From contig BQMJ01000067.1 of assembly GCA_025991245.1 (NCBI GenBank), positions 108,457 to 172,456 of the forward strand: a DNA stretch of 64,000 nucleotides. The letters are read 5' to 3'. The position numbers were made by a program, and so were the translations under genes. The notes under the pieces were generated by a model. The model was given only the letters and a program-made list of their open reading frames with translations. It searched no databases and was not told where the DNA came from. Each line of letters begins with the position of its first letter. The first letter of the stretch is position 1. This DNA is from Galdieria partita (lineage: Eukaryota; Rhodophyta; Bangiophyceae; Galdieriales; Galdieriaceae). Below are positions 33,919 through 43,323 of this stretch, piece after piece.

Positions 33919-34320
33919 TCATGAAAGAAGATTTGGAGTGAATCTAATGAGTGAGTTTATTCCAAACTCTCCTAAGGTAGTTTTGAAATTCTGATATTCC
34001 AATTTTTCTTCTTCTGATGAAGTGGATTTCACTATACCAAACTTTGCCATTGAATAATAAGAACCATAATAGTAAAGCAAATAAGTTCCTGTAGGAAACC
34101 CATTGAAATCTGCACCTAGATTAGATTGAACATGTAATCTTTTGTAATCAACAGATAGGAATGCAATTGGAGGAGAAAGGGAGTCTACCAATTCCTGAAG
34201 AGCAGCAATTTTAGACGGCTGTTTTTTCAGATTGATTGAATTCACTATTGAATAAATAACAGCTGTTACACTTAGAATGATTGCGATGCCTTCAAATAAC
34301 CAGATAGGTGAGAATGCCAT
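33919..34320 (-). CDS. Small membrane protein c
   Basis: 133 residues from the ATG at 34,320; a longer frame upstream overlaps the end of the surface-protein gene and is unlikely. N-terminal membrane helix (~6-28, WLFEGIAIILSVTAVIYSIV), then a domain containing FPTGTYLLYYYGSYYSM, comparable to GTYLVFETD in protein a. No family recognised. Confidence 0.5.
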   Translation of the reverse strand: MAFSPIWLFEGIAIILSVTAVIYSIVNSINLKKQPSKIAALQELVDSLSPPIAFLSVDYKRLHVQSNLGADFNGFPTGTYLLYYYGSYYSMAKFGIVKSTSSEEEKLEYQNFKTTLGEFGINSLIRFTPNLLS

Positions 34321-34396
34321 TAGGGGAGTTTTGTGTGCTTTCTTTTTAAACAAAACTTTTTCAATATAGAATTGAAAAAGATGGATTATTTGGTAC

Positions 34397-37300
34397 TTAA
34401 TAAGCGTACTGATAGGAATTTTCAGCACCAGAAAATCCAATGTAGACTGGACCTTGGTCGGTGGAGAAAGGGTTATTATCTATACTATAGCTAGTACCAT
34501 AAGTCCAAGATACATCTAATTGGGTAAGAGAGAGACCTTGTTGACATAAACCATTCCCTATTTCCAAATAGAAAGTGGACTGGCTTTTAAGTTGATAATC
34601 TGTGTTTTCTCTATAGAACTGATAGTAAGAATCATAAACTATGTAATCCGTTGGAACATTGTAATTATGATTACAGGAAATAAGATCATTTTATGTAGTA
34701 CCAAAAACTCCTACTTGACCATTTTGTCCCAGACCTGAAGTAACCAAAGCATAAGCATAGAAGGTTCCACCAAATGTATCGAATTGATCATTGGATTGAA
34801 AAACTCCTGAACCATTTGTAGTTCCGATCGTCATTCCATATTCTCCTAATTCACAACTTCCTGAATACGTGGCATTGTTTGTGTAGGTTTCAGTCATCCA
34901 ATTGTAATAGAAGAAAAGTACTAAGTTCCTGTTGTCGTATCCAGTAGGAGACCCTACTAACATATTATCGAATTCATTTGGATAGGTAGTTAGATAGAAG
35001 TAACCTGTTGTATCAATGATTGAAGGTGCTGCAAATTCAAATTCTAATTCTCCAGTGACGTATATAGGAACAACAACATTTTTAGTCGAATTGAATAACA
35101 AATAGTCGTGCTTTCCTGAAACGTGTCCAATAATTTGACTGGAATCAAGTTGTACTTTCATATAAGTATCTTGAGCAATTGTACTGGAACACGCTATCAT
35201 AAACTTATTCCAATATATTTCGTTGGCTAATTGTAAGATTTTGAGGTCATTGTTGTATCTAACAGCTCGAATCCATGTGTATTCGTTGTCTCCAACTTCG
35301 ACGTACAAATCATCATCGCTCCATAAAGGGCAAGAAGTAATAGTTATCGGTTCATCAGACGAGGTATAGGATACTGAACTAACAATTGAATAGACTTGTC
35401 CTTGACTTATGGATACGTGGTTGCTGTATGTGTCTCCTGCAATAAATCCGTATAGATTCTCATTGTTTTCCGTAATGAGTGAAACAGCGAGTAAAATGGA
35501 AGAAATAGAGCTGTTTGAGAGATTTCCAACGGCGTCTATTTGGTAGTTGGAGGAAGAAAAGGGAATGGATCCGAAAGGAAATGAATTTGACGAGTACGTT
35601 GTATTACTAACGTAGTAAGAAAATATGAAAGGACCGCTGTCAAAGGTGTCCGTAGATGAAAGCAGGGGATTGATTCCTGCAGAAAATCCAAAAACATTAC
35701 TTACCGATGAAGGCTCAAATTTCAATTTGACAATTTCTCCATTTTGGGGACCCAATTCAAAGGGTAAGTTAACAGACCACTTTCCAGTTGTCGATGCTTG
35801 CCAAGAGGATAGATTTTCCATATTGGGTGAAACGAAATGGGCATTGGTTTGTACTCCTGAAACTGGATAGTCAATTTCTACTTGAACATTTGAAGTACTG
35901 GTGGTGGACGAGGAGCTGTTCCATATTAAATAGTTTACATCGGAAGATTGATTTAAGTATATGTCGTAGGAGTAGAATCCAAGAGGAAAACTGAATTCAG
36001 ATACCGAAGTCAAGACAGCTTCTTGATCCAAGTACAAATTGATGTAAGGAATTTGAAGAGATATTGTACTTACATTGTGCGTTAAAGAGGAGGGATTCAA
36101 TGATCTTATCCTAGCCCAATACAGATATTGATCAGAGGTGGCTCCCCCTGATGAAGATCCTATATAGACTGATCGTGCAGGAAGAGTTAAGCTTCCCGAA
36201 TATATGAGAGGAGTAGTTAGAGAAGTGGAGGAGCATTGCTGTCGATGGAGAATGGAGAGCTACTTGTATCAGTGGTAACTGTTATGCTAGCTGTTATTCC
36301 AACAGCTTGATCTATTTGAATTTGTGAATAGCGCAACTGAAAGTCGGTAGTAGGCATGAACAGCGAAGCAGATGTAGTTGAAAGAGAATTTCTGTTGTAA
36401 GAAATTAGCATTACTACTCCAGTGGGATAGAATTCGTACGCTGTATAATAACCAGTGCTATCCTCAGGATTTCCTCCTCCTCCTCCTCCAGAAGCGTCTG
36501 CTGGTATGCAAATTCCCATATTATCAGCTAAACCTGATCCGCTTTCTCCTCCACAAAACCAACTATACTCTGCCAATAGCGGAGCACTTAAAGGCAAAGG
36601 ATTTTGATTGGGACCGTATAGAACACTTGCATTGCCATCATATGATGCATGATTCATTTGGTATCCTTGCGAGATGCTGTTTGTTGAAATGAGTCCAATA
36701 AAGTTAGGAAAAAAGGTTCCAGATACTTGGTATATAGTAAGACTGGAGGGATGGAGATCTTCTTGTACAAGATTCCAATAGAGAGGAAATATTTGAGAGC
36801 TGTTATCGTACCCTTCCAAAATTGATCGGGCACAACCTAAGGTGACGCCGTCGAAGTTGTTGGTTCCTTTTCCTGTTAAATTCAAAATAACGGTCGTGGC
36901 TGATGATGTCAATCCATTCAACAAGTTCAGCCATACATAAAGGGTAGGACTATCAAAGTATTCTAAAAAGGAAGGAATAACTTCTTCCTCGTCTGCCGAA
37001 GTGAACAGCACATTAGCGAAGTTAGATGATAGATATTCTGATAGATCAGTAGTATCTATTCCTATTTTGTACTGAATAGGATACGATGATACAGCTGTTC
37101 CAGAACTGATAGAGATTTCTATCATGGGTCTAGACGATTGTATGCGAAATTCATGCTGTTCGCCGGATTCAAATATCCACGATTTGAAGTGAACAGCAGT
37201 ACTGGATTTTCTTCCCCAACCTAAGACGCTATATTGATCTATGGGTACAGTGATATTGAAGGATGCATCGAATGTAGGTGATAAGGTACCTGACCAAAAA

Positions 37301-37555
37301 GAAGTAGAAAAAGGAGCAATATAGTTTGCAGAACTCAAAGGTATTTCGATGTTTCCATTCGATATGACGCTGTCAGATGTGAAAGACAGCATGGAGAAGG
37401 CTGTATATCCTGATAGATACAAAGTGGAGAGACATTGTAATTCTCCATAGATGCCTCCACTTGTCAATGACATGTACGCTTAACAGCGTTGATAGGTCTA
37501 CATCGATAGATTGTAGGGTGGAAGATTGTAATGAAGCATTGATAACGTAACTCAT
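34397..37555 (-). pseudogene. Large Ser/Thr-rich surface or fibre-type protein, broken frame
   Basis: A single ancestral gene of roughly 1,000 codons is now in pieces. A 418-codon frame (37,473-36,217) ends where the next frame, with no start codon, takes over (a one-base shift near 36,225); that frame runs to a TAA at 34,691-34,693, and the same frame stays coding for ~97 more codons to a stop at 34,397. A 60-codon frame from 37,555 may hold the original N-terminus. The protein is rich in Ser, Thr, Tyr and Asn with beta-type spacing, has one run of six glycines, and many NxS/T sites, as in viral spikes or adhesins. No known domain recognised. Confidence 0.6.
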
Positions 37556-37612
37556 TCATTATTTTTTTATATTTTATTTTGTTCAATGTGAGGTTGATAA
37601 TAAAAAAAAAGT

Positions 37613-37902
37613 TACTACTCGATTAAAGGAGGTGTAAATGCCACTTCACGTATTCAGTCTCAAAACGCTGATATAGAAAATTTAGATTTGAATTCCAACA
37701 GATCTTTCAAATGGTTCAAGGAAATTTGCATGTTCCTCCTTCTCTGCTGTTCACTGGATCCATTTCCGGATCGAATAGTTACTTGTTACAGTCTAATTCT
37801 GATGGATCTTTTCAAACAAATAATGTCACAATTGACGCTCAAGGAAACATTAAAGTTAGTGGAAAACTGCATGCTAACCAAATTGTAATTTCTAGAAATT
37901 AG
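37613..37902 (+). pseudogene. Fibre-type protein fragment, frameshifted
   Basis: A plus-strand frame reads IKGGVNATSRIQSQNADIEN and then must shift by one base near 37,695 into a 63-codon frame (HVPPSLLFTGSISGSN, then DAQGNIKVSGKLHANQIVIS) ending at 37,902. The repeated short beta-strand style (G-N-I-K-V-S-G-K-L) is typical of tail-fibre and trimeric-fibre shafts. No ATG precedes it in frame. Its end overlaps the recombinase stop by 11 bp, convergently. Confidence 0.5.
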
Positions 37903-39517
37903 CCGTTATTTTCATTTCACCAGACAGTAATTTATCTCTAAATGAACTTATGTTTTCTCCACGGACTAGTTCTATAGCTTCATTCAATGCAGAACCAATT
38001 TTTCCACGATGTTTCTTAGTGAGCAATTCTTCTAAGAAATCGTAGATGGGTTTTCGATACGAATACAAAGCGGCTTCTCTGTTATTCGTTTTTTTCCATG
38101 AAGTCCCAAAAGTTTCATTGAGATTCCGTATAGATTGATGATCTTGAACTCCTATATAATATTCTCGAATAATACTTTCTACATTTGACAAAGAACGATC
38201 CATGTATATTCCAAGATTGGGATTGTAAGTTCGATTAATTGAATCTCTAACTTTTTTGGATCTCCGTCTATGTATCATATCTTCTAATCTCCTCTCTACT
38301 TCTCTTTCGATAAATACTTCAACAGCTTCCCTTCTTTCTGTCTCTAGATCCGTCGAACGCTGTTCGAGTAAGGCTAGAGAAAACGATTTGAAATCTGGAT
38401 CATCTTTCATTTCTGGTGTTTGTATGCTTTCAAAATGTACAGCATCTTGAAGGAAACTTTTGGCTAGGAAGTTGAATAGTAAATCGTTGTCCTTCAACCA
38501 TTTGAAACAGTGTCTTCTTTTCAATTCCATTGAAGGTTCAAGAGTATCTCTTTCAATTTTGTATACTTCATCGAGTTTGAATCCAGCTAAAGCTTTGATG
38601 GCCTTGGTAGGAGGTTTTGTGATATCGTGAGATGAAAATACGTCACTATTAGCTTTCCATAAACCTTGTGTCCTTGATTCATCTATAGGAACTCCATAGG
38701 AAGTCATAGTATTTGCCGCAAAGCGTCTAGCTGCATGAAGGATATTACCTATCCCAATTTCTAGTTCATTGTGTTTCCTGTTTAAGAAATCCTTGTGGGT
38801 ATTGTAGTTGATGGATACAATTCTTGCTCCTCTCACGGGAGCTATCTCGAAAAATCGTCGAATTAATTCAATAGCCAATGCTGTTACAGGACATATTCTA
38901 TAATCCTTGTTTCGAGTAAAGTAAACTACACCCTTTCTTTCATAAGCATTGCTCTCGATGAATTCAGAAACCAAACCAATACACGGTATTTTGGTTCCAT
39001 TCAGTTCTTCAATTTCTTGGAATGTGAAATCGGCAAAAGTTAAAGGTTGCAAGGTACTCATTCTTGATGAAGTAAAACATCTCAATAACAAACAGCTTCG
39101 ATGAAAAGGATGTCTTATTAGATGTTCGGATAGTTTTAGAATGTCTTCCAAGCTGTAAGCCAACTTCTTATTAACTTGAGTATCACTTTCTTTTTTTTTC
39201 AATTCCAATTCAGCTTGTCTGTTTTTAGCCAAGTTGAAAGCATCGTTGCATTCATATTGATGAAATCGTTGACCCGTTTTTCTAAACCAATAATCTCTAA
39301 GAACTGATAACGTAAATTTAACTGAATTCAAATTGAAGTCGTTCTCCAGTATCTTCTTTTTCAAGTACGCGTTGATTACCCTAGGGGTAAGAGTAGGGTT
39401 CTCCCCAAGTTCTCCAGGCACAAGACAGCTTTTCAGTTTCTGTATTTTCCTCTTTCTAGATGAAGGTTTATTGTGCATAAACATTTGTTCCAACTCGTCA
39501 TCCATCTTTCCCCCCAT
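37892..39517 (-). CDS. Crypton-type tyrosine recombinase with GCR1_C-like tail
   Basis: 541 residues from the first ATG, one intact frame. The catalytic part shows the box I arginine R152 (TSSRMSTLQPLTFADF), the box II H261-x-x-R264 (LHAARRF) and W287. The stretch before KAIKALAGF, where Cryptons have the nucleophilic tyrosine, reads SDVFSSHD, i.e. Phe294 where Tyr is expected. Residues ~380-425 are a charged helix, and ~443-490 (IIREYYIGVQDHQSIRNLNE, FGTSWKK, YSYRKPIYD) resemble the GCR1_C DNA-binding domain of Crypton recombinases. It is likely the integrase of the element, possibly inactivated at the nucleophile. The next Met, four codons downstream, is an alternative start. Confidence 0.7.
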   Translation of the reverse strand: MGGKMDDELEQMFMHNKPSSRKRKIQKLKSCLVPGELGENPTLTPRVINAYLKKKILENDFNLNSVKFTLSVLRDYWFRKTGQRFHQYECNDAFNLAKNRQAELELKKKESDTQVNKKLAYSLEDILKLSEHLIRHPFHRSCLLLRCFTSSRMSTLQPLTFADFTFQEIEELNGTKIPCIGLVSEFIESNAYERKGVVYFTRNKDYRICPVTALAIELIRRFFEIAPVRGARIVSINYNTHKDFLNRKHNELEIGIGNILHAARRFAANTMTSYGVPIDESRTQGLWKANSDVFSSHDITKPPTKAIKALAGFKLDEVYKIERDTLEPSMELKRRHCFKWLKDNDLLFNFLAKSFLQDAVHFESIQTPEMKDDPDFKSFSLALLEQRSTDLETERREAVEVFIEREVERRLEDMIHRRRSKKVRDSINRTYNPNLGIYMDRSLSNVESIIREYYIGVQDHQSIRNLNETFGTSWKKTNNREAALYSYRKPIYDFLEELLTKKHRGKIGSALNEAIELVRGENISSFRDKLLSGEMKITANF

Positions 39518-39575
39518 TCCGAAAAAAATCCCCTCTTGCCCCTCACCCAATTGCTCTTAAGTAGATTTCGAGGCT

Positions 39576-39602
39576 CTCATCTAGATGAACCATCTAGATG
39601 AA
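39576..39602. repeat. 27-bp palindrome, site B (core AAC)
   Basis: CTCATCTAGATG-AAC-CATCTAGATGAA: the same arms as site A with one mismatch at the outer base, and a core that is the reverse complement of the site A core. It sits in the divergent promoter between the recombinase and the 114-residue gene. Confidence 0.75.
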
Positions 39603-39660
39603 ATTCTCGTGTCTTTCATATTTGGCCCCCATTCCCCCACTCTCCCCACAAACTCCTAAT

Positions 39661-39669
39661 TATAAAGAC
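39661..39669 (+). promoter_or_regulatory. TATAAAGAC motif before the 114-residue gene
   Basis: tataaagac ends only 3 bp before the ATG at 39,673, after a C-rich stretch. The same ttataaagac string occurs beside site A (31,299) and, reversed, at 40,225. If it works as a TATA box, transcripts would start inside the called gene, so either the start codon is downstream or the motif has another role. Confidence 0.3.
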
Positions 39670-39672
39670 GAT

Positions 39673-40017
39673 ATGGAAGTACAAGATAAAATAATACAAT
39701 TTTGCACTATAGGGTTGCATTTGATTGATGTAACGAGTACAGGCAAGGGAATGAGTGTTACGTCGGATTGTGAGACGCTGTTAAAGATAGCTGGGAGTGC
39801 TGAAAGCTTTTTTGTCATTCCAGAGTATGAAGAAATGGAATCACCTCCTGAGTCCTATTCTGAGCATCTACGACTTTCCGTTGGACACAATTTCCATATA
39901 GACGACCTAGGAGACATCATTGGTTACTATATATTTCGTTACATGAGTCTAGATGACTTCCAAACGATTGTTAACTTGTCTATTGGGTATACCCGTAGTC
40001 TAGCCATTGGAGTTTAG
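39673..40017 (+). CDS. Small acidic hypothetical protein beside the recombinase
   Basis: 114 residues, acidic, no membrane segment or known motif (VIPEYEEMESPPESYSEHL; IIGYYIFRYMSLDDFQ). The frame is open for 25 more codons upstream, but those are Pro/Ser-rich translation of the C-rich promoter, so the internal ATG is preferred. It is divergent from the recombinase across site B. By position it could be a regulator of the recombinase; no sequence motif supports this. Confidence 0.45.
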   Translation: MEVQDKIIQFCTIGLHLIDVTSTGKGMSVTSDCETLLKIAGSAESFFVIPEYEEMESPPESYSEHLRLSVGHNFHIDDLGDIIGYYIFRYMSLDDFQTIVNLSIGYTRSLAIGV

Positions 40018-43000
40018 GAGAGTGAGTCGAATTGGTAGCTTGAGAGTTTGAGTCGTTCGATTATTGTGTTGGGTGACTATTGCTAGACAACTCAATTGCA
40101 ATTGTCTCTTCTTGAAGTGTCTTTGGTTTTTTTCCAAAACAATCAGTAGTGGTTAGCAATTGAATTTTATAGAAAAAGACCTTGAGTATATTTTGGTGAA
40201 AAAGAAAGCAACCAACTAGAAAAAGTCTTTATAAGGAGGCTAAGTATTATCGTTGAGCTTGCTTCAAAGTAAAGATGCTAGAAAATCTTTTTCGAAAAAG
40301 TTGCAAATACTCCTACAGTCAATATGTCTAGGAATTCTCAAAACCTCTTATACAAAATTGAGAAATCTTTCCCAGGGTAGAATGTTTCCCAGTCTATTCA
40401 GCAAAACAAAGATTGATTCACATTCCTTATTGTTGTCTTGTATGACGGCGTTGCGACTATTACAAACACCAAAGCATTATAAGGTATGGGACAAACTCCC
40501 TTGTTGAGAAGTGTAATCTGCACTCTTTTCGACCCCACCACAAGTATACCTGGAATTGTTGAAAACGTTCGATTCACAAAACATTACCAAGTATTTCCAA
40601 TTCAACCAACTTGGACGCGAACCATCCAAAAGTCAACGTGTTCTATTTTGAGCTTGAGAGGTCACTAAAAGGAAAACTCACTTGTCAAAAAAGTCGAATT
40701 CAATTCTATCAACCCTCGAATTGCTTTCTCGTTGCTTTCACTTGGGTACAAGAAATCTGAATTGCTGGGTACAAAGGTGAGTTTAACATGAGCTGACTTT
40801 TTTTGGATAGTCTGTAACTGAATTCCTACGCTACAATTTCTCTCAACAGAAAGAGTAGAGCGTCAGCAGTTTTTTAAACTCTCAAGTGCAAGGTTCTCTT
40901 GAGAATTTCTCTACAAATATACAGGAAGCTATATGATTTGTAGCCTTTCAAGGTACTCTCTCTCTGTTCCAATCTCTTTTAATCATTCGTTGATCAAAAT
41001 TGGGTGGTTGGGAAACGACAAGATGAAGCGATAAGTTGATCAACTGAAGAGCCATTCTTCATTCCATTATTCAAATATGAGAACAAGTTTTCGTACTAAC
41101 TGTTGTGAAACTAAACGTTCATTCTATCAAAATTATTACGTAAAGTAGGAAGGAAGACCTCGTTTCATTCTACAGAGTTGGACATATCCCAACTGTATTT
41201 ATATGAAATAAAACAAACTCTCTCAAGTGAAAACCTGAAGAGGAGTAATTTTGTAAAGTTTCTCCCATATTACTCTATAACTGAATGAATCGATATTGTT
41301 TCTATCTATTGATGTTAGCTGTCTTTGGCCCAAAGTTGGTCAGTTGGGAGTGAAATGACTTGCTCCCTTCCTGAGAAGTCTCCGACAAAACATTTTCTTT
41401 GTTGAAAAGTTTTCGTTGTATAGTTACAGCTTTATTTCATGTATTTGTTTCAAGGACTCAGCTATTCTTACTTGCATTACCGCTGATTCTCTATTGACAA
41501 GAGGAAATTCAATACTTTCAATACGAATAGTGTTCATTCTGTAAACTCGCAACAACCACAACAAATCACCGAATCACACAACAATAATCCAACTGAGGGA
41601 ATAATTTGAGTGCAACAAAAGTTCTTGAAGAAAGTTTAAGCTGTTCTATAAGAGTAGTGTATAGGCTACGTATGAGAGCTTATAGTATAGTCCTACTTGC
41701 AATTGACTTTGTTGTTTTCCCTGTGACATAGTTATGTGACTTCACAGTGGACAAATAACTTATTGACTCACTTCCAGAACGTTGTGTAATTTCAACAAAC
41801 ACAACATATTTGGGAAACTTTATCGTCTTGAGTAGATAGTTTGTTTGCTTGCTTCTTTTAGTGTGATAATAACTTTGGGTATAAAGTTTGCTTCTAATTT
41901 TGTTGTTGACATTTTCAGTTCGGAGGACTTTCTTTAGGTTCTACAAGTCGACTTTTTACCTCTCTTTGAATTCATTTGAGCAGTCAACGATTTATTTTGA
42001 ACATTGGTTTCCACTCAACTTTTAGTATCTGCTTTGTAATCTCTAGTATTCAAGCGAAAATCAACTGTGTTTATTTCGAGAATAATGTCGTGATAGAAGG
42101 TTCCAAATTTGCACTGAGTTTTAGTAACTGATCCAGTAAGGTCTGTTATGAGTCAGCGTTATTTGATTGGGTGTTGTTTGAAAGTAGTTTTATTAGGGAA
42201 TTGTTATATAGAATCTTGTGAAATAGGGTTGAAACTCCGCTTTGAAGATATTTTGCAGTGATCCAAGCAGATTCTCATCTATGTCTTGTGTTTGTTGAAT
42301 AGTTTGCAATGTCCATATGTCAGACTTTTGTCTATTGAGAGACTCTTGTGAAAGTGAAAAAGACGAAATATAGTTGTATATACTTCAATTTGAACAGTCA
42401 ATGACACTGTATGTCTTCATGAAGCCTATTACTATATTATAAATTTAGTTGAGATCTAGATTCCAACTGCTAGCAAACCTAATTGTTGCTCTGAGTCGTT
42501 TCGAGACAATCGATGAAGTAAAGTTTCTATTCAAAACTTACAACCCAAGTCTAGCTGCGAAAACTAGAGTAATCACAACAGAAATACGAAATGTAAAATG
42601 ATTACGAGTTAGGTTGCGTTGATTACTATGACTGATTGATTTAGTGGTACAACTTTCAATGGTTCATTTTTAAAGTACAATCATTTTGTGCGGATTCATG
42701 ATCAATCGGTATTCTATGATTCCGTTACAACTTTGCATAATCTTCTCTAGGAAGGCGTGTGTATTTTTCTTCTTGAAAAATACGATCGATATTTTCTTGG
42801 AGCATTCATTCAATCCAATTACATGCATAGCCTGAAGAATATTTTCCATTCCTTCTTCGAATAAATTATATCTTACCTTCCACATTTTCTTCTTGGATTT
42901 TATGAGTTTAATAAAACGAAACTATAAGTTGACAGTTCAAGAGTGTTCAGTTAGTCCCCTTCGATAGTTACACCACCAGTTGGACTCCATTCAAACAGAG

Positions 43001-43323
43001 TTGTCAATTGCAAAAATATGAATGATCAAACTCAATATGGTCTCTGACAATGTATTTGCAAGTAGCATAAAGATAACAATATTCTAAGCTATGTTCTCGT
43101 GATAAAAAAGTAAACAGTTAATACTTTTTTATACATACACTTTGTGATTGAAAGAATCTGTGAAAAAGAATGACGAGTGATTTAGGTGATTAGATGACTT
43201 TTGACGCTGTTCTATGACAATCATCATATACTTTAGAATACCACTAGTACATTTCAAACATATTTAATTCAAATGTTCCAGAGATAATTATCGAATGAAC
43301 AATTGAATATACGAATTCAAACT
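40018..43323. other. Region without recognisable genes right of the element
   Basis: About 3.3 kb, AT-rich. Short plus-strand frames at 40,253-40,507 and 40,486-40,668 and a minus-strand one at 42,670-42,885 have no recognisable family. A block near 40,925-40,990 (aagctatatgatttgtagcc, then caaggtactctc) is echoed near 45,700 and 50,210, so part of the region belongs to a dispersed subtelomeric repeat family. Confidence 0.4.

Larger units (their letters stand above)
27324..40017. mobile_element. Integrated virus-like element with Crypton-type recombinase
   Basis: About 12.7 kb of densely packed, intronless genes on both strands, unlike the intron-rich host genes, sits between the two subtelomeric repeat copies. 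It holds a tyrosine recombinase with GCR1_C-like tail, cyclin, CDC34-like E2, protein kinase, Vsr-like endonuclease, membrane-anchored proteins and fibre/surface proteins. No capsid, packaging ATPase or polymerase was found. Exact ends are unknown: no target duplication or terminal repeat was identified, and the limits given are those of the outermost coding remnants. The genes left of 31,317 could belong to a second, adjacent element sharing the same promoter palindrome. Several genes are broken, so it is probably not functional as a whole. Confidence 0.65.

Noticed and set aside
34321-34440. N-terminal extension of membrane protein c
   Set aside because: It would overlap the coding end of the surface-protein remnant, and the ATG at 34,320 directly precedes the membrane helix.
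27324-40017. Polinton or virophage assignment
   Set aside because: No protein-primed polymerase B, packaging ATPase, cysteine protease or jelly-roll capsid protein could be recognised, so the element is left unassigned.
40253-40668. Two overlapping small frames as a two-exon gene
   Set aside because: No family recognised and no consistent splice pair.
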